DNA of 64,000 nt. Origin: CAADGU01 sp035444285 (GTDB taxonomy: Bacteria; Chloroflexota; Anaerolineae; Promineifilales; Promineifilaceae). The DNA is taken from positions 310,001 through 374,000 of the forward strand of contig DAOMOK010000002.1 of the NCBI GenBank assembly GCA_035444285.1. The letters are read 5' to 3'. Each line of letters starts with the position of its first letter. The stretch's first letter is position 1. The position numbers and the translations under genes are program-made. Positions 23,508 through 35,500 of the stretch are shown here, piece after piece. Under the pieces are notes generated by a model. It had not been told where the DNA came from. It saw only the letters and a list, made by a program, of their open reading frames with translations, and searched no databases.

Positions 23508-26500
23508 ATGAAAACAGGTAGCTTTCCCCAGGTATCAACCAGATCAACACTTTCCCGGAAAAGATTTGGCGCCCTCAGTATTGTGCCCTTAACGGCCGTT
23601 ATCAGTTTATTGCTGCTGTTCTGGCACATTAGCCCTACGGCCTCCCTGGCGCAAACACCAGAAACGCCGAACGCCATCCGCTATGCCGCGCCTGCCGGCA
23701 GTGGCGCCGAATGTTCATCATTGAACCCATGCGCTTTGCAAACGGCCGTTACCTTTGCTGCCGATGGCGATACCATCCATGTACTTGAGGGAATCTATCC
23801 CAACAACCCCGGCCAACCCACCTTGCTGATCACCCGCAATGTCACCATTCTGGGTGGTTTTTATGGCTCTGAATGGAATGGTCCCGACCCCTCCTTGCAT
23901 CCCACCATCCTGGATGCCGGTGATAACAACCGTGTCATCCAACACCAGAACAGTGCGGAATCTGTTCTGGATGGTTTTCACATCCGCAATGGCCTGGGCA
24001 CTTTCGGCGGCGGCGTCTATGTGGTTAACGGCCGTTTGACAGTTGACAACAGTTGGATTTATGACAATGCTGCCAACTCCGGTGGGGCCATTTTTGTCAG
24101 CAACGGCGCTGAGGCCATCATTCAAAACAGCGAAATCTACAACAACAGCGCCCCTGGCGGCGGCGCCATCTACGTCAGTTTTGGCGGGGCGCGCGCCGAT
24201 ATCCTGTACAACAACATTCACAATAATAATGCCACAACCGGCGCCGCCAGCGGCGGCGCCCTTTTTCTCACCAGCGGCAGTACCGCCTTTGTTGAAGGCA
24301 ACTACATTCACCATAATGCGTCCGGCCAGGGAGGCGGCATCTTTGTGGACGGCGGCAGCACAGTCACGGCCCAGAACAACATGGTTTATGCTAATACGGC
24401 CAGCAATGAAGGCGGCGGTTTCCATGCCTTTGGCGTTCTGGCAAGCTGGCACAATACCGTCGTTGGCAACAGCGCCGTGAACGGCGGCGGCGGTTTTAAT
24501 ATCCTCGGTGCCAGCGCTTCTGTGCAGATCAGCAACACCATTGTCGCTTCCAACACAACCACTACCGGTTTTAGTGGAATTGACCGTGACAGCGGCGCCG
24601 TGACCGGCGACTACGTTAACCTGTTTGGCAATTCCAGCAATGTGACCTTTACCACCATCATTACCGGGGACCCGACCTTTATCAACTATACAGGTTTCCT
24701 CAACCTGCACCTGGCGCCGGGCAGCCCTAACATTGACGCCGGTAATTCCACTATTTCCCAGGACATTGACCGGCAGGTGCGCCCCAACCCAGACACCAGC
24801 ATCCCGGACATTGGCGCGGACGAGTTTTATCCCAACATCCCCGCTTTTAGCTTTACGCCCCTGTTTACGCAAGAATTTGTAGACCGGGGCAGCGTGGCCA
24901 GCTATGAACACCTGCTGGTCAACCAGAACAGCACCGATGAAGATACCTACACCTTCACCTGCGCCAACGATTTAGGCTGGGGCGTCCTTTGCCCAGAAGA
25001 AGTAACGGTGCCGGTGGGCCAGTTGGTGAATGTAACCACGCAAATCACCGTACCCGGTTCGGCCATAGCCTTGCAGGCGGCTAACACCATCATCACCGCC
25101 ACTTCCGGCGTGGAGCCATCGCTGCAACATGCCGTGCTGGTGCGCAGCATTGTCAGCCCGCAACCCGATATCCAGTTTACGCCCAATTACTCCACCACCA
25201 ACCCACCCGGCGAGGTCATCACCCTGACGCACACGCTCACCAATACCGGTGACGCCCCCGACACGATTGCTGTGGCGATTACGTCCGATACGCTGGGTTG
25301 GGCGCAGTTGCTCCCCGCCAGCCCACTGTTTATTCCCCTGGGCATTGGCGCCAGCGCCGAAGTCCAGGTGCGGGTCACCATTCCCCCCCATGCTGCCGGT
25401 ATCATCCCCAACATCACCACCATCCGCGCTACCTCGTCGTATGACAACAGCGTTTTCGCCGAGGTGGTAGACCGGGTGCGCGCCGAAGAAACGGCCGGGA
25501 CGCGCTACGTCCGGCCCGGCGGCAACGACACCAATAATAACTGTACCGTGCCCACCTTCGCCTGCGCCACCGTGCCCCATGCCATTGGCCAGGCCGTCAC
25601 CAATGACGAAGTGCGCATTGCCTTTGGCACATACAATGTCTCTGACTTTACTGAAATCAACGAGACGCTCTATATTTCCGGCAATTGGGAACAAAATTTT
25701 TCGGCGCAAAATGAAGAGCAGCAGACCATTATCCAACAGACGGGCACATCCCAGATTTTCACTCTGTCGGGGTCGTCGAACAACAGCACCTTTGACAGTC
25801 TGACCCTGCGCAATGGCATTGCGGCCGCTTCACGCGGCGGTGCGGTCAGCGTGGGCAGTGGCGTGCAGGCCAGCTTTAGCAACATCACCTTTGAAAACAA
25901 CCAGGCCGAACGCGGCGGGGCGCTCAATGTGTGGAATGGCGGGCTGGCGATTGTGGAGCGCAGCCGTTTTAACAACAATACCGCCTCCTTCCAGGGGGGC
26001 GCGGCCTATGTAAACGGGGGGACGCTGGTGCTGCGCCAGAGCGCGTTTAACCATAATGCGACCGTTGGCGTCACTGGTGAAAATGGCGGCGCAGTTTATG
26101 CCACCAACAGTGTGCTGATTGTGGAGAATACGCTGTTTAATGAGAACACGGCCGTGAACAACGGCGGCGCTCTCTTTGTGCAAAGTAGCAATAGCAGCGT
26201 CAATTTTGCCACTATCGTCAACAACAGCGCCAATAGCGGTGGCGGCATTTACGTGAACAACAGCGGCGGCCAGCCCTTCCAATTGAACAACAGTATCCTG
26301 GCCGACAACAATGCCACAACCGGTGGCGCGCTGCGTGTAGAGGCGGGCAGCATTACCGGCGAATTTGTCAACTTCTTCAACAACAACCCGGCCAACGTCG
26401 GTAACATCACCATCAGCAACGTGACTAACGAGCCGCCCGGTTTTGTGCCTGGCGACCCCGAATTCCACCTGCTGGCCGATTCGGCCATGGTGGATGCCCG

Positions 26501-29500
26501 GCTGCGCAACCAGGGCAACCCGGCCAACGAGCTAGACAAAGACTTTGAAGGGGACAACCGCCCCTCCGATGAAGGGTATGACCTGGGTTACGACGAACTG
26601 GCTGGCTGCCAGGCCAAACGAGACGATACCGTCTTTGGCAGCATCCAGGCCGCTCTGGAAATGGAAAACCCGCAGAGCAACCTCATCCTCGTTTCCGGCA
26701 TCTGTCGCGGCGTCCACCCCATCAGCATGGGCGGGCAAACGCTTAACCAGACGGTCCACATCACCGGCACGGGCGAAATCACCATTCAAGGTGGCTGGAC
26801 GGGCGACTTTGATCGCCGCTTGATAGCCGAAACGACCATTGTTGATCCCCAGGGCATGGGGCGCGCCTTTTACTTCAACGGCCCTGTCAGCGTTGCTCTG
26901 GAATACCTGACCATTCGCAACGGCGCTGCCGCCGGATTGGGCGGCGGCCCTTCCGGGCAAGACGCGGGTGGGCAGATTTACAATACGCAGGGGCAGGTGC
27001 GGCTAAACGCGGTGACGATGCTGAACGGCACGGCCGTACACGGCGCAGCCTATTACCAGGACAGCGGCAGCCTGACCACCGACCTGCTGGTTGTTACCAC
27101 CGACAACTTTGACCCACCCGACAATGACGACGACCTGCCATTACGTGGCCGGGTACAGGGCGGCGCGGCTACCAACGGCGGCGGCTTCCACATCAACGGC
27201 GGCACGGCCGCCATCAATGCCACCGAGATCATGTCCAACACGGCCGTGAACGGCGGCGCCATCTACCATGCCAGCGGCGCCCTCACCGCCAGCAACAACG
27301 TTATTGCCTTCAACACTGTGACCGGCGACGGCGGCGGCGTCTTCCACAATGGCCCCGACCCGGCGCAACTGCTGCACAACACCTTTTACCAGAATAACGC
27401 CGCCAGCGAGGGCGGCGGCGTCTACCGGCAAAGCGGCAGCGGCGCACTCACCATTCGCAGCAGCATTTTCCAGAGCAATGACGCCCTCAACGGCGACGCT
27501 ATCTTTGCGCCGCTGTCCGGCACAAACGAGGATTACAACTACTACTTCGGTCAGGCCGCGCCGCTGGCCGGCGGCGTCGTTTTTGGCGTCCATTCCAACA
27601 ACCAGGGTACTGGCGGCACGCTGCCCGGCCTGCTCGACCCGGATAACGGCAACTTCCACCTGAGCAACACCGCGCCCGCGGTGGATGGCGGCGACCCCAA
27701 TTCGCCCATCAGCCGCGACTTTGACGGCGACCTGCGCCCCTCCAACCAGGGGCCAGACATGGGCGCAGACGAAGTGGCCGGCTGTCGCGTGGAAGTGAAC
27801 GGCGTCATCTACGGCAGCATTCAAGAAGCGATAAACAATGCCCAACCGGGTGACGTGATCAAAGTATCCGGCATATGCAGCGGCGTTCACGAATATGATA
27901 CCGGCGGCCCTCCCGGTGGCTGTGGTGGCGACAATGGCATCATTTTCACCACCGTCCACATTGACAAAAACATTATCCTGCAGGGCGGTTGGGACGAAGA
28001 TTTCCAAAACCAGGGCGATGAGATCACCGTGTTGGACGCTACCGGGCTGGGGCGGGTGGTGCACATTGCCCCCGGCGTTACGGCGACGGTGGAGAATTTC
28101 CACATTGTCAACGGGGCGCTGACCGGGGTCAATGGCAATGGCGCGGGCATTTGTATTGACAATGCTTCGCCCACTATTCAACACAACGAGATTATGACCC
28201 ATACGGCCACCAACGGCGCGGCCGTGTACAGCATCAACAGCGCCGCCCTCATTGACGGCAACCGCATTTACAACAGCCACGCCACAGCCATGGCGCTGGC
28301 GCACGGCGGCGGTATCTATGTGATCTCTACAGGCGCGGTTGCCTCCATCGTCAATAACTTCATCTATGACAACAGTGCCAATACCAACGGCGGTGGCTTC
28401 TACAGCGCCAGCGGCAATCATCAGTTCTGGCACAATACCGTTGTCGCCAACACCGCCACCCAGGGGGCCGGCGCGTATGTGGCTGCCGGTGGGCCACAGT
28501 TTCGCAGTTCCATCTTCATGGACAATGACGCGCCCAGTCCGGCCAACACCGATGGCGTGCATGGCGCTACCGGCTCTACCCCCAGCGTCAATTACAGCGA
28601 CTTCTTCGGGTATGATGTGGATTTGGGCGGTACGGCGACCGGCGCCAACAACCTCACTGTAGACCCGCAGCTTTCCCCGGCCTACACCCTCACCGTGAAC
28701 TCGCCCATGCTGGATGCAGGCGACCCGGCGCTGACGCTGGATCATGACTTTGAGGATGATTTACGGCCGTCCCACCTCGGTTTTGACATTGGCGCAGACG
28801 AAATTGCCGGCTGCGTGGCCCGCAACCTGGCCGCGCCCACCGTCATCTATGGCAGCTTACAGCGCGCCGTAGACGAGGCCGCCGACGGCGACACCATCGA
28901 GGTAGATGGCGTCTGCCTGAACGCCCGCGCCCACCCCAACAGCGGCGGCAGCATCCAAAACCTCTTTGTAGACAAACCGCTCACCATTGACGGCGACTGG
29001 AACTCTGGCCTGGTGCCCAATAGTAATCTGACGGCTACCTTAAACGCGCTGGACAACGGCCGTGTCCTCTACGTGGCCGCTACCGGCGCCCTCACCCTCA
29101 CCAACATCCACCTGGTTAACGGCGACGCCAACGGCGCCGGGCTGAGCAATCACGGCGGCGGCGTCTACAATGCCGGTACGCTCTGGCTGGATACGGTGGA
29201 AATTCTGGCGAACTTTGCCGCCAATGGCGGCGGCATCTACAACCTGGGCAGCCTGAACGTCCAGGGCAGTCGGATTCAAGCCAATGCCGCCGCGCAGGGT
29301 GGCGGGGTGTATAACAATGGCGGCACGGCCGTGTTCACCGATCTCAACCGCATCGCCAACAACGACGTCAGCGGTAGCGGTGGCGGCGTTCACCAGGCGG
29401 GCGGCAATCTGACGCTGGATGGCAACCGCATTTACGAAAATGTGGCCCCCTCCGGCAACGGCGGCGGCATTTACCTGGCGGGTGGCACAGTTATTGTGCG

Positions 29501-32500
29501 CAACAACTTCATCTATGAGAACAGCGCCCAGCAGGGTGGCGGCCTCTACAACGCCAACACCAATACCCCCATCTGGCACAACACCTTCTACCTCAACGCC
29601 GCTACCGGCGGTGGGCAGAACGGCGGCGGCATTTTCAGCGCCACCAGCCAGCCGGTACTCATCCGCAGCAATATCGTCCATGCTAATCAGGGTTCCGGCA
29701 TACACGTCACCGGCCAGGCCAGCCCGGATATTGACTACAACAACGTGGTAGACAACCTGGCGAACAATGTACCGGCCAACTACACCGGCAACGCCAGCGC
29801 CGGGCCAAACGACATCAGCGTGCCACCCAACTACGTCAGCGCCGTCACCGGCAACTTCCATCTGCGTAGCTGGTCGGCGGGCGTGGATGACGCCGATCCG
29901 GCTGTGCCCTTCAACCATGACATTGATGGCGATGTGCGGCCCACCAACGGCGGCCCGGATCGCGGCGCAGACGAGGTTAACTCTTGTCTCATCCGCGTCA
30001 TTGACCCCACCGATCCCAACCCGGCGACCAGAGAACATATCTTTGGCGTGTTGCAATTTGCCATAGACTTTGCCGAAAGTTTTGCGCCTGGCCCCTTCCC
30101 CACCGTGGAAATTGCCCGAGGCGAATGCAGCGGCGTGCGCCATAATGACGAAACCAATACCTGGCAGGTGGGCTTCGTGCGCCAGGACCTGGAGTTTGCC
30201 GGTTCGTTGCAGCGTTCCAACTTCCAATATGCGGGCGACTACACCAGCGATCAGATAGGCACGCTCACTACCCGCATCAACGCTGCCTACGAAGGGCGCG
30301 CCATTTACGTGCATGACAACGCCGACCCCACCTTCACCCATATCGCCTTTGTCAATGGCAACGCGGCTCCGGCAGGCGGCGGTACCAATGGCGGCGCCAT
30401 CAGCGTGCCTGGTAGCGGTAGCGTGCAGTTGTACACGGCCTACGTGTGTGAGAGCGAAGCCAGCAACGGTGGCGGCCTCTACCTCAGCGGTAGTTCAGGG
30501 GCAGTGCGTGAGAATTACATCACCGGCTCCACCATTGGCGAGTGCATTCCGGCGCACGTCGAAGAGAACGAAAGCGGCGGCATCATCCTGGTTGTGCCTC
30601 TCTTCTACGAGGGCAACATCGCCAGCGGCAGCGGCGGCGGCCTGTATAACAGCGGCGCTCTGGGCATCACCGACGTGGCTTTCTACTTGAACCAGGCGGG
30701 GGCCAACGGCGGTGGTCTTGCCAACACGGGCGCCGATTTGCGCATCATCAACGGGCTGTTTTATAGCAACACGGCCGTGACCAGCGGCGGCGCCCTCTTC
30801 AACACGGGCGCCAACCTGGAGGTCTACCACACCACCATCACCGAAAATGCGGCCCAAACCGGGCAAGGCGGCGGCATCCGCACTGAGTCTACCGGCTTCA
30901 TCCTCAACAGCACCATCCTGGACAGCAACCTGGCCTCAAGTGAAAGCGGCCTGAGTATGCCCGGTGGTCTGAACCCCATTCTGGCTTACAACAACATTTG
31001 GAATAACACGTTGCCCCCTGGTGTCATCAATACAAACCCGGTTAATGGCGACCCAGACCTGCGTGGTTTCTACCCCGTCTTCCCTCCGATCAACTCGCCG
31101 GTTATTGATCAGGCTGATCCGGCGCTGCTAGACCCCGGCGTGCCCCAACCCGGCGGCGGCTTCTACCCAATTGACTTTGACGCCCGCCTGGTGGAACGGC
31201 CTGACGGCGGCACCGAGCACCTGAGCACCCGCGCCTCAGATGTGGGCGCCATTGAGTGGTGGAAAGATTTTGGTTGTACGGTTACGCCCACACCGCAGCA
31301 GCAAACGGCCGTGCCCGGCGACACCGTCACCTATCATTTTAACGTCACCAACACCGGCTACCCCTATCCACCCAGCGACAACCGGCATGGTTACATTGAC
31401 ACCATCGTCATCTCCCTGACCACCAGTGCCGGCTGGGGCGCACTGGAAGGCGGCGCTATGCAACTGTTCCCTGATATGGATTGGAACGAAAGTCGGCCCA
31501 TCACCCTGACCGTGGAAGTACCTGTGGGCGCCCAAAACGGGCAGTCAGACATCTCCACCATTCGCTGCTGGTCGCAGAGCCTACCCAGCCGCGTGAACCA
31601 GGGGCGGGCCACCACCTTTGTGGGGTTGGTATCCGGCGTCATCGTCTACCCGCCTTACACCGCCGCTGCCCAACCCGGTGACGTGCTCACCTTTAACCAC
31701 ACCGTGGAAAACATCGGTAACGATGCGCATACCTTCAACATCCTGCCCAGCGCCGGTATTCAACACGCCAGCGCCGTGCTGCTGGAAAATGGCGTGCCCA
31801 TCACGCAGACCCAGGCCACGCTGGCCAGCAACCAGACCAGGGATGTGGTGTTGCAAGTGACCATCCTGGAAACAGCCCTGCGCGGCGAGATAGCCAACCC
31901 CGGCGTGGTGGCCATACAAGTGGACGATCCGCAAAATACGGACGCGGTGCAGAATGACATCTTCATCCTGGGTGAACCGGGGCCACGCTACGTGGCCGCT
32001 GGCGGGCAGGATGACAACAATAACTGCCGCGTGAAGGAGATACCCTGCGGCACCATCCAACATGCCATCTTTGCCGCCGAACCAGGGGATGACATCTTCG
32101 TCGCCCAGGGCACCTATACCGACTTCTCGCAAGAAGATGTGGGCGGCGAGACGTTTGTGCAAAACGTCTTCATAGACAAGTCGGTACACATTCACGGTGG
32201 CTACAGCACACTGGATGGCTTTGCCGCACCGTACCCCATCACCCAGACCACCCGGCTGGATGGCGAGGGGACGCGCCGGGTCATTTACATCATGCCCGGC
32301 CTGACGGTGACGTTGAGCGGCCTGTTCATTGAAAATGGCAACGCCGCAGTGCAGCCAGGCGCGCCGCTGTATGGCGGCGGCGTTTACGATGTGGATGCCA
32401 ACTTGACCATTACGGCCACGTTCTTTAATGACAATAGCGCCAGCTTTGGCGGTGGTTTGTATCAAGAAGGCGGTCAGTTGGCCGTGAATAGTTCCGTTTT

Positions 32501-35500
32501 TGCCGGAAATGGCGACTCATCCACCAGCAGTCATGCAGGCGGCGGCGTGTACCTGGATGGCGTCACGGCCGTGCTCGAAAACAACACCTTCGTCGGCAAT
32601 GTTTCTGGCAGTGGTGGGGCCGTCTACGGCGGCGATGATGCCATCTTCAGCGCCCTGAACAACATCTTCAGCGAAAACGAAGCCACCACCACCCCCGGCA
32701 GCGCCGTGTACGTGACGGCTACGGCCGTGATCACCGAAGATTACAGCCTCTATTGGCTCAATGACACCAACTTCGCCACCGGCGCTAACAGCTTCACCGC
32801 CGAACCCGGTTTCCTGGATCAATACTTCCATCTTTCCGCCGCCAGCCCGGCCAAAGACGCGGGCACGGAGCTGACCTCGCGGGATTGGCCGGTGGACTAT
32901 GACATGCAGCCGCGCATCATGGGGCCAACCATTGACATTGGCGCGGATGAGCGGTTGCAGATACCGGACTTTACGCTGCTGCCGGTGACGCTGACGGCCG
33001 TGATCACCGCCGGTGAACCGTACACCTACGAACACGTCCTGACCAACACGGGCGACCCGGAAGACAGCTACACCCTCACTCTGGCCAACGAAGAAGTGAC
33101 GCCCGGCGGTAACTGGCAGGTAAGCCTGACGCCGCTTAACACCGGTATCTTGACCTCCACCCAAAGCGTCACCGTCACCCTGGTCATTACCGGCGACGTG
33201 CCCGGCGCGATCCTGCGCTCCCTTATCACCGCCACCTCAGACAACTACCCGTTGACGGCCACCGTGACCGACACTACCACCGTGCGCTTCGCGCCGGGCG
33301 TGGATATTGGCGTGGATGAGAGCGGCGCGACCGCGCCGAACGTGCCCATCCTCTACAGCCACACACTGACGAACACCGGTGATGGCATTGACCGCTTTGC
33401 CCTGTCGGTGCTGGCCGAAAATCCACCCGGTTGGGCGATCACAGTTGCGCCCACCCAAACGGGCTTCCTGGCAGCCGATGAAACGATGACCTTTACGGTC
33501 AGCGTGACGCCGCCGCCGGGGACGCCGCCCAACGTGATGCACACGGTGCAGGTGGAAGCGGCTTCGCTGAACACGCTGGGCATTGTGGTGACGGACACAT
33601 TGACGGATACAACGTCGGTGCTGGAAGCGGCGGGGCTGCTGCTGCTGCCCATCACACAAACACAAACGATACCGGATGACAGCACGGCCGTGTACTTCCA
33701 TACCCTGCAAAACACCGGTAATATCACCACGGCCGCTCAGTTGGAGATCAGCGGCGTTCCCGCCAGTTGGGCGGTGACGGTAGAGCCAGCCAGCGTCAAC
33801 CTGGACCCGGCACAAACAGCGCCGGTGACGGTAACGGTAACAGCCCCGGCGGGCAGCGGCGGCCTGGTACATACGGCGTATGTGACGGCGACGGCGGCGG
33901 TTGATCCCAACGTGCAGGCTACGGCCGTAGACACCACCACTGTCCTCGTCCTGGCCGGCGTCATCATCGAGCCGGACAACCTGATCGTCACCGACCCGGA
34001 CACGATTATCACCTTTACGCACACCGTCACCAATCTGGGGAACGGCGTGGAGACGTTTGACCTGAGCTATGTGAACACACTCACCTGGACGACCACGGTG
34101 ATCCCCTCCTTTGTCACACTAGGTGTGGGTGAGTCGGCTGAGGTGCTGGTGGAAGTGGCAGCGCCGCCGGACGCGGTGCCGGATGCGCCCAATTTCACCA
34201 CTGTCACCGCCCGCTCGCGCAGCAACCCGAATGTGTTTGACACGGCCGTAGACGAAACCCGTATTCGCCAACTGCACAGCCTGATCCTGGTACCTGACCA
34301 AACCGGCGTAGCCGACCCCGGTACAACGATCAACTACACCCACTGGCTGACGAACACGGGTAATGGCACCGATGAATTTGTGATCACGGCCGTGACCGAA
34401 AACGGCTGGCCCACTACCCCGCCAGCGGGAACTTTCACCCTGTCACCCGGCGCGGGCACAGAACTGACGGTGGCGCTGGAAGTGCCGATTGGTGCGGCTG
34501 GCCGCACCGAGATCATGACGGTGACGGCCGCCTCCATCATCAGCCCCACCGCTACCGCGCAGGCCATAGACACCACCACCGTCAATGGTGAGCCAGGCAC
34601 GCTGGGCGTGATCATCGCCCCAGACCGCGCCGGTTCGGGTAATCCCGGTGATACGCTGACTTACCAACACACCATCACCAATACCGGCGACGTGACTGAA
34701 CAGTTCTTGCTCAGCGTCACTTCGGCCAATGGTTGGGCGGTGGGCGTCTCGCCGCTGTCCATCATCCTCAGCGCCGGGGAAGCAGCCAGCGTGCAAGTGA
34801 CCACCACCATTCCAGTGGCAGCGCCCGGAGGCAGCAGCGATGTGGCTACGGTGCTGGCCCGGTCACAAACAGACGCCAGCGTCTTTGATACGGCCGTGGA
34901 CACCACCACCGTCTTGGGTGATGCCGTGTATGGCGTCATCATTGAGCCGGACAATACCAGTACGGCCAATGCCGGCGATACGGTGGCTTATACGCATTGG
35001 CTGACGAACACGGGCAGTGTGACCGACACGTTCAACCTGACGACGGAGAGCAGCCACGGCTGGCCGACACCTGATCCGCTGCCGGTGACGCTGGCGGCGG
35101 GCGCATCCCGGCAGATCACGGTCACGCTCATCATCCCGGCGGCAGTCATCACCACGACGGATGTGATGACGGTCACGGCCGTGTCCATCAGCGACCCTAC
35201 CGCCACCGACAATGCCATTAACACAACCTTCGTCAACGGCGTTTCCGGCACATTGGGGGTGCTGCTGGAACCGGATAATGCCGCTACGGGCGTACCCGGC
35301 GCCACGGTGCAATACATTCACCAACTGACGAACACCGGCACGATTACGGATGATTATGTGGTCACGGCCGTGTCCAGCCAGGGTTGGACGGTGGTGATTG
35401 TGCCTGCTTCGGGTACGATTATCCGCCTGACGCCCGGCCAATCGGCCAATGTGGTGGTGCGGGTGACGGTTCCCGGTACGGCGACGGATGGCATGGTGGA

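Noticed and set aside
27141..28745. 534-codon open frame on the minus strand inside the giant gene, and similar ones at 23718-24911, 29040-30341, 31581-32465 and 34863-36002
   Set aside because: They are antisense to a clearly structured secreted protein, have His/Val/Gly-rich translations of low complexity without motifs, and no RBS; they arise from the codon usage of the repetitive gene.
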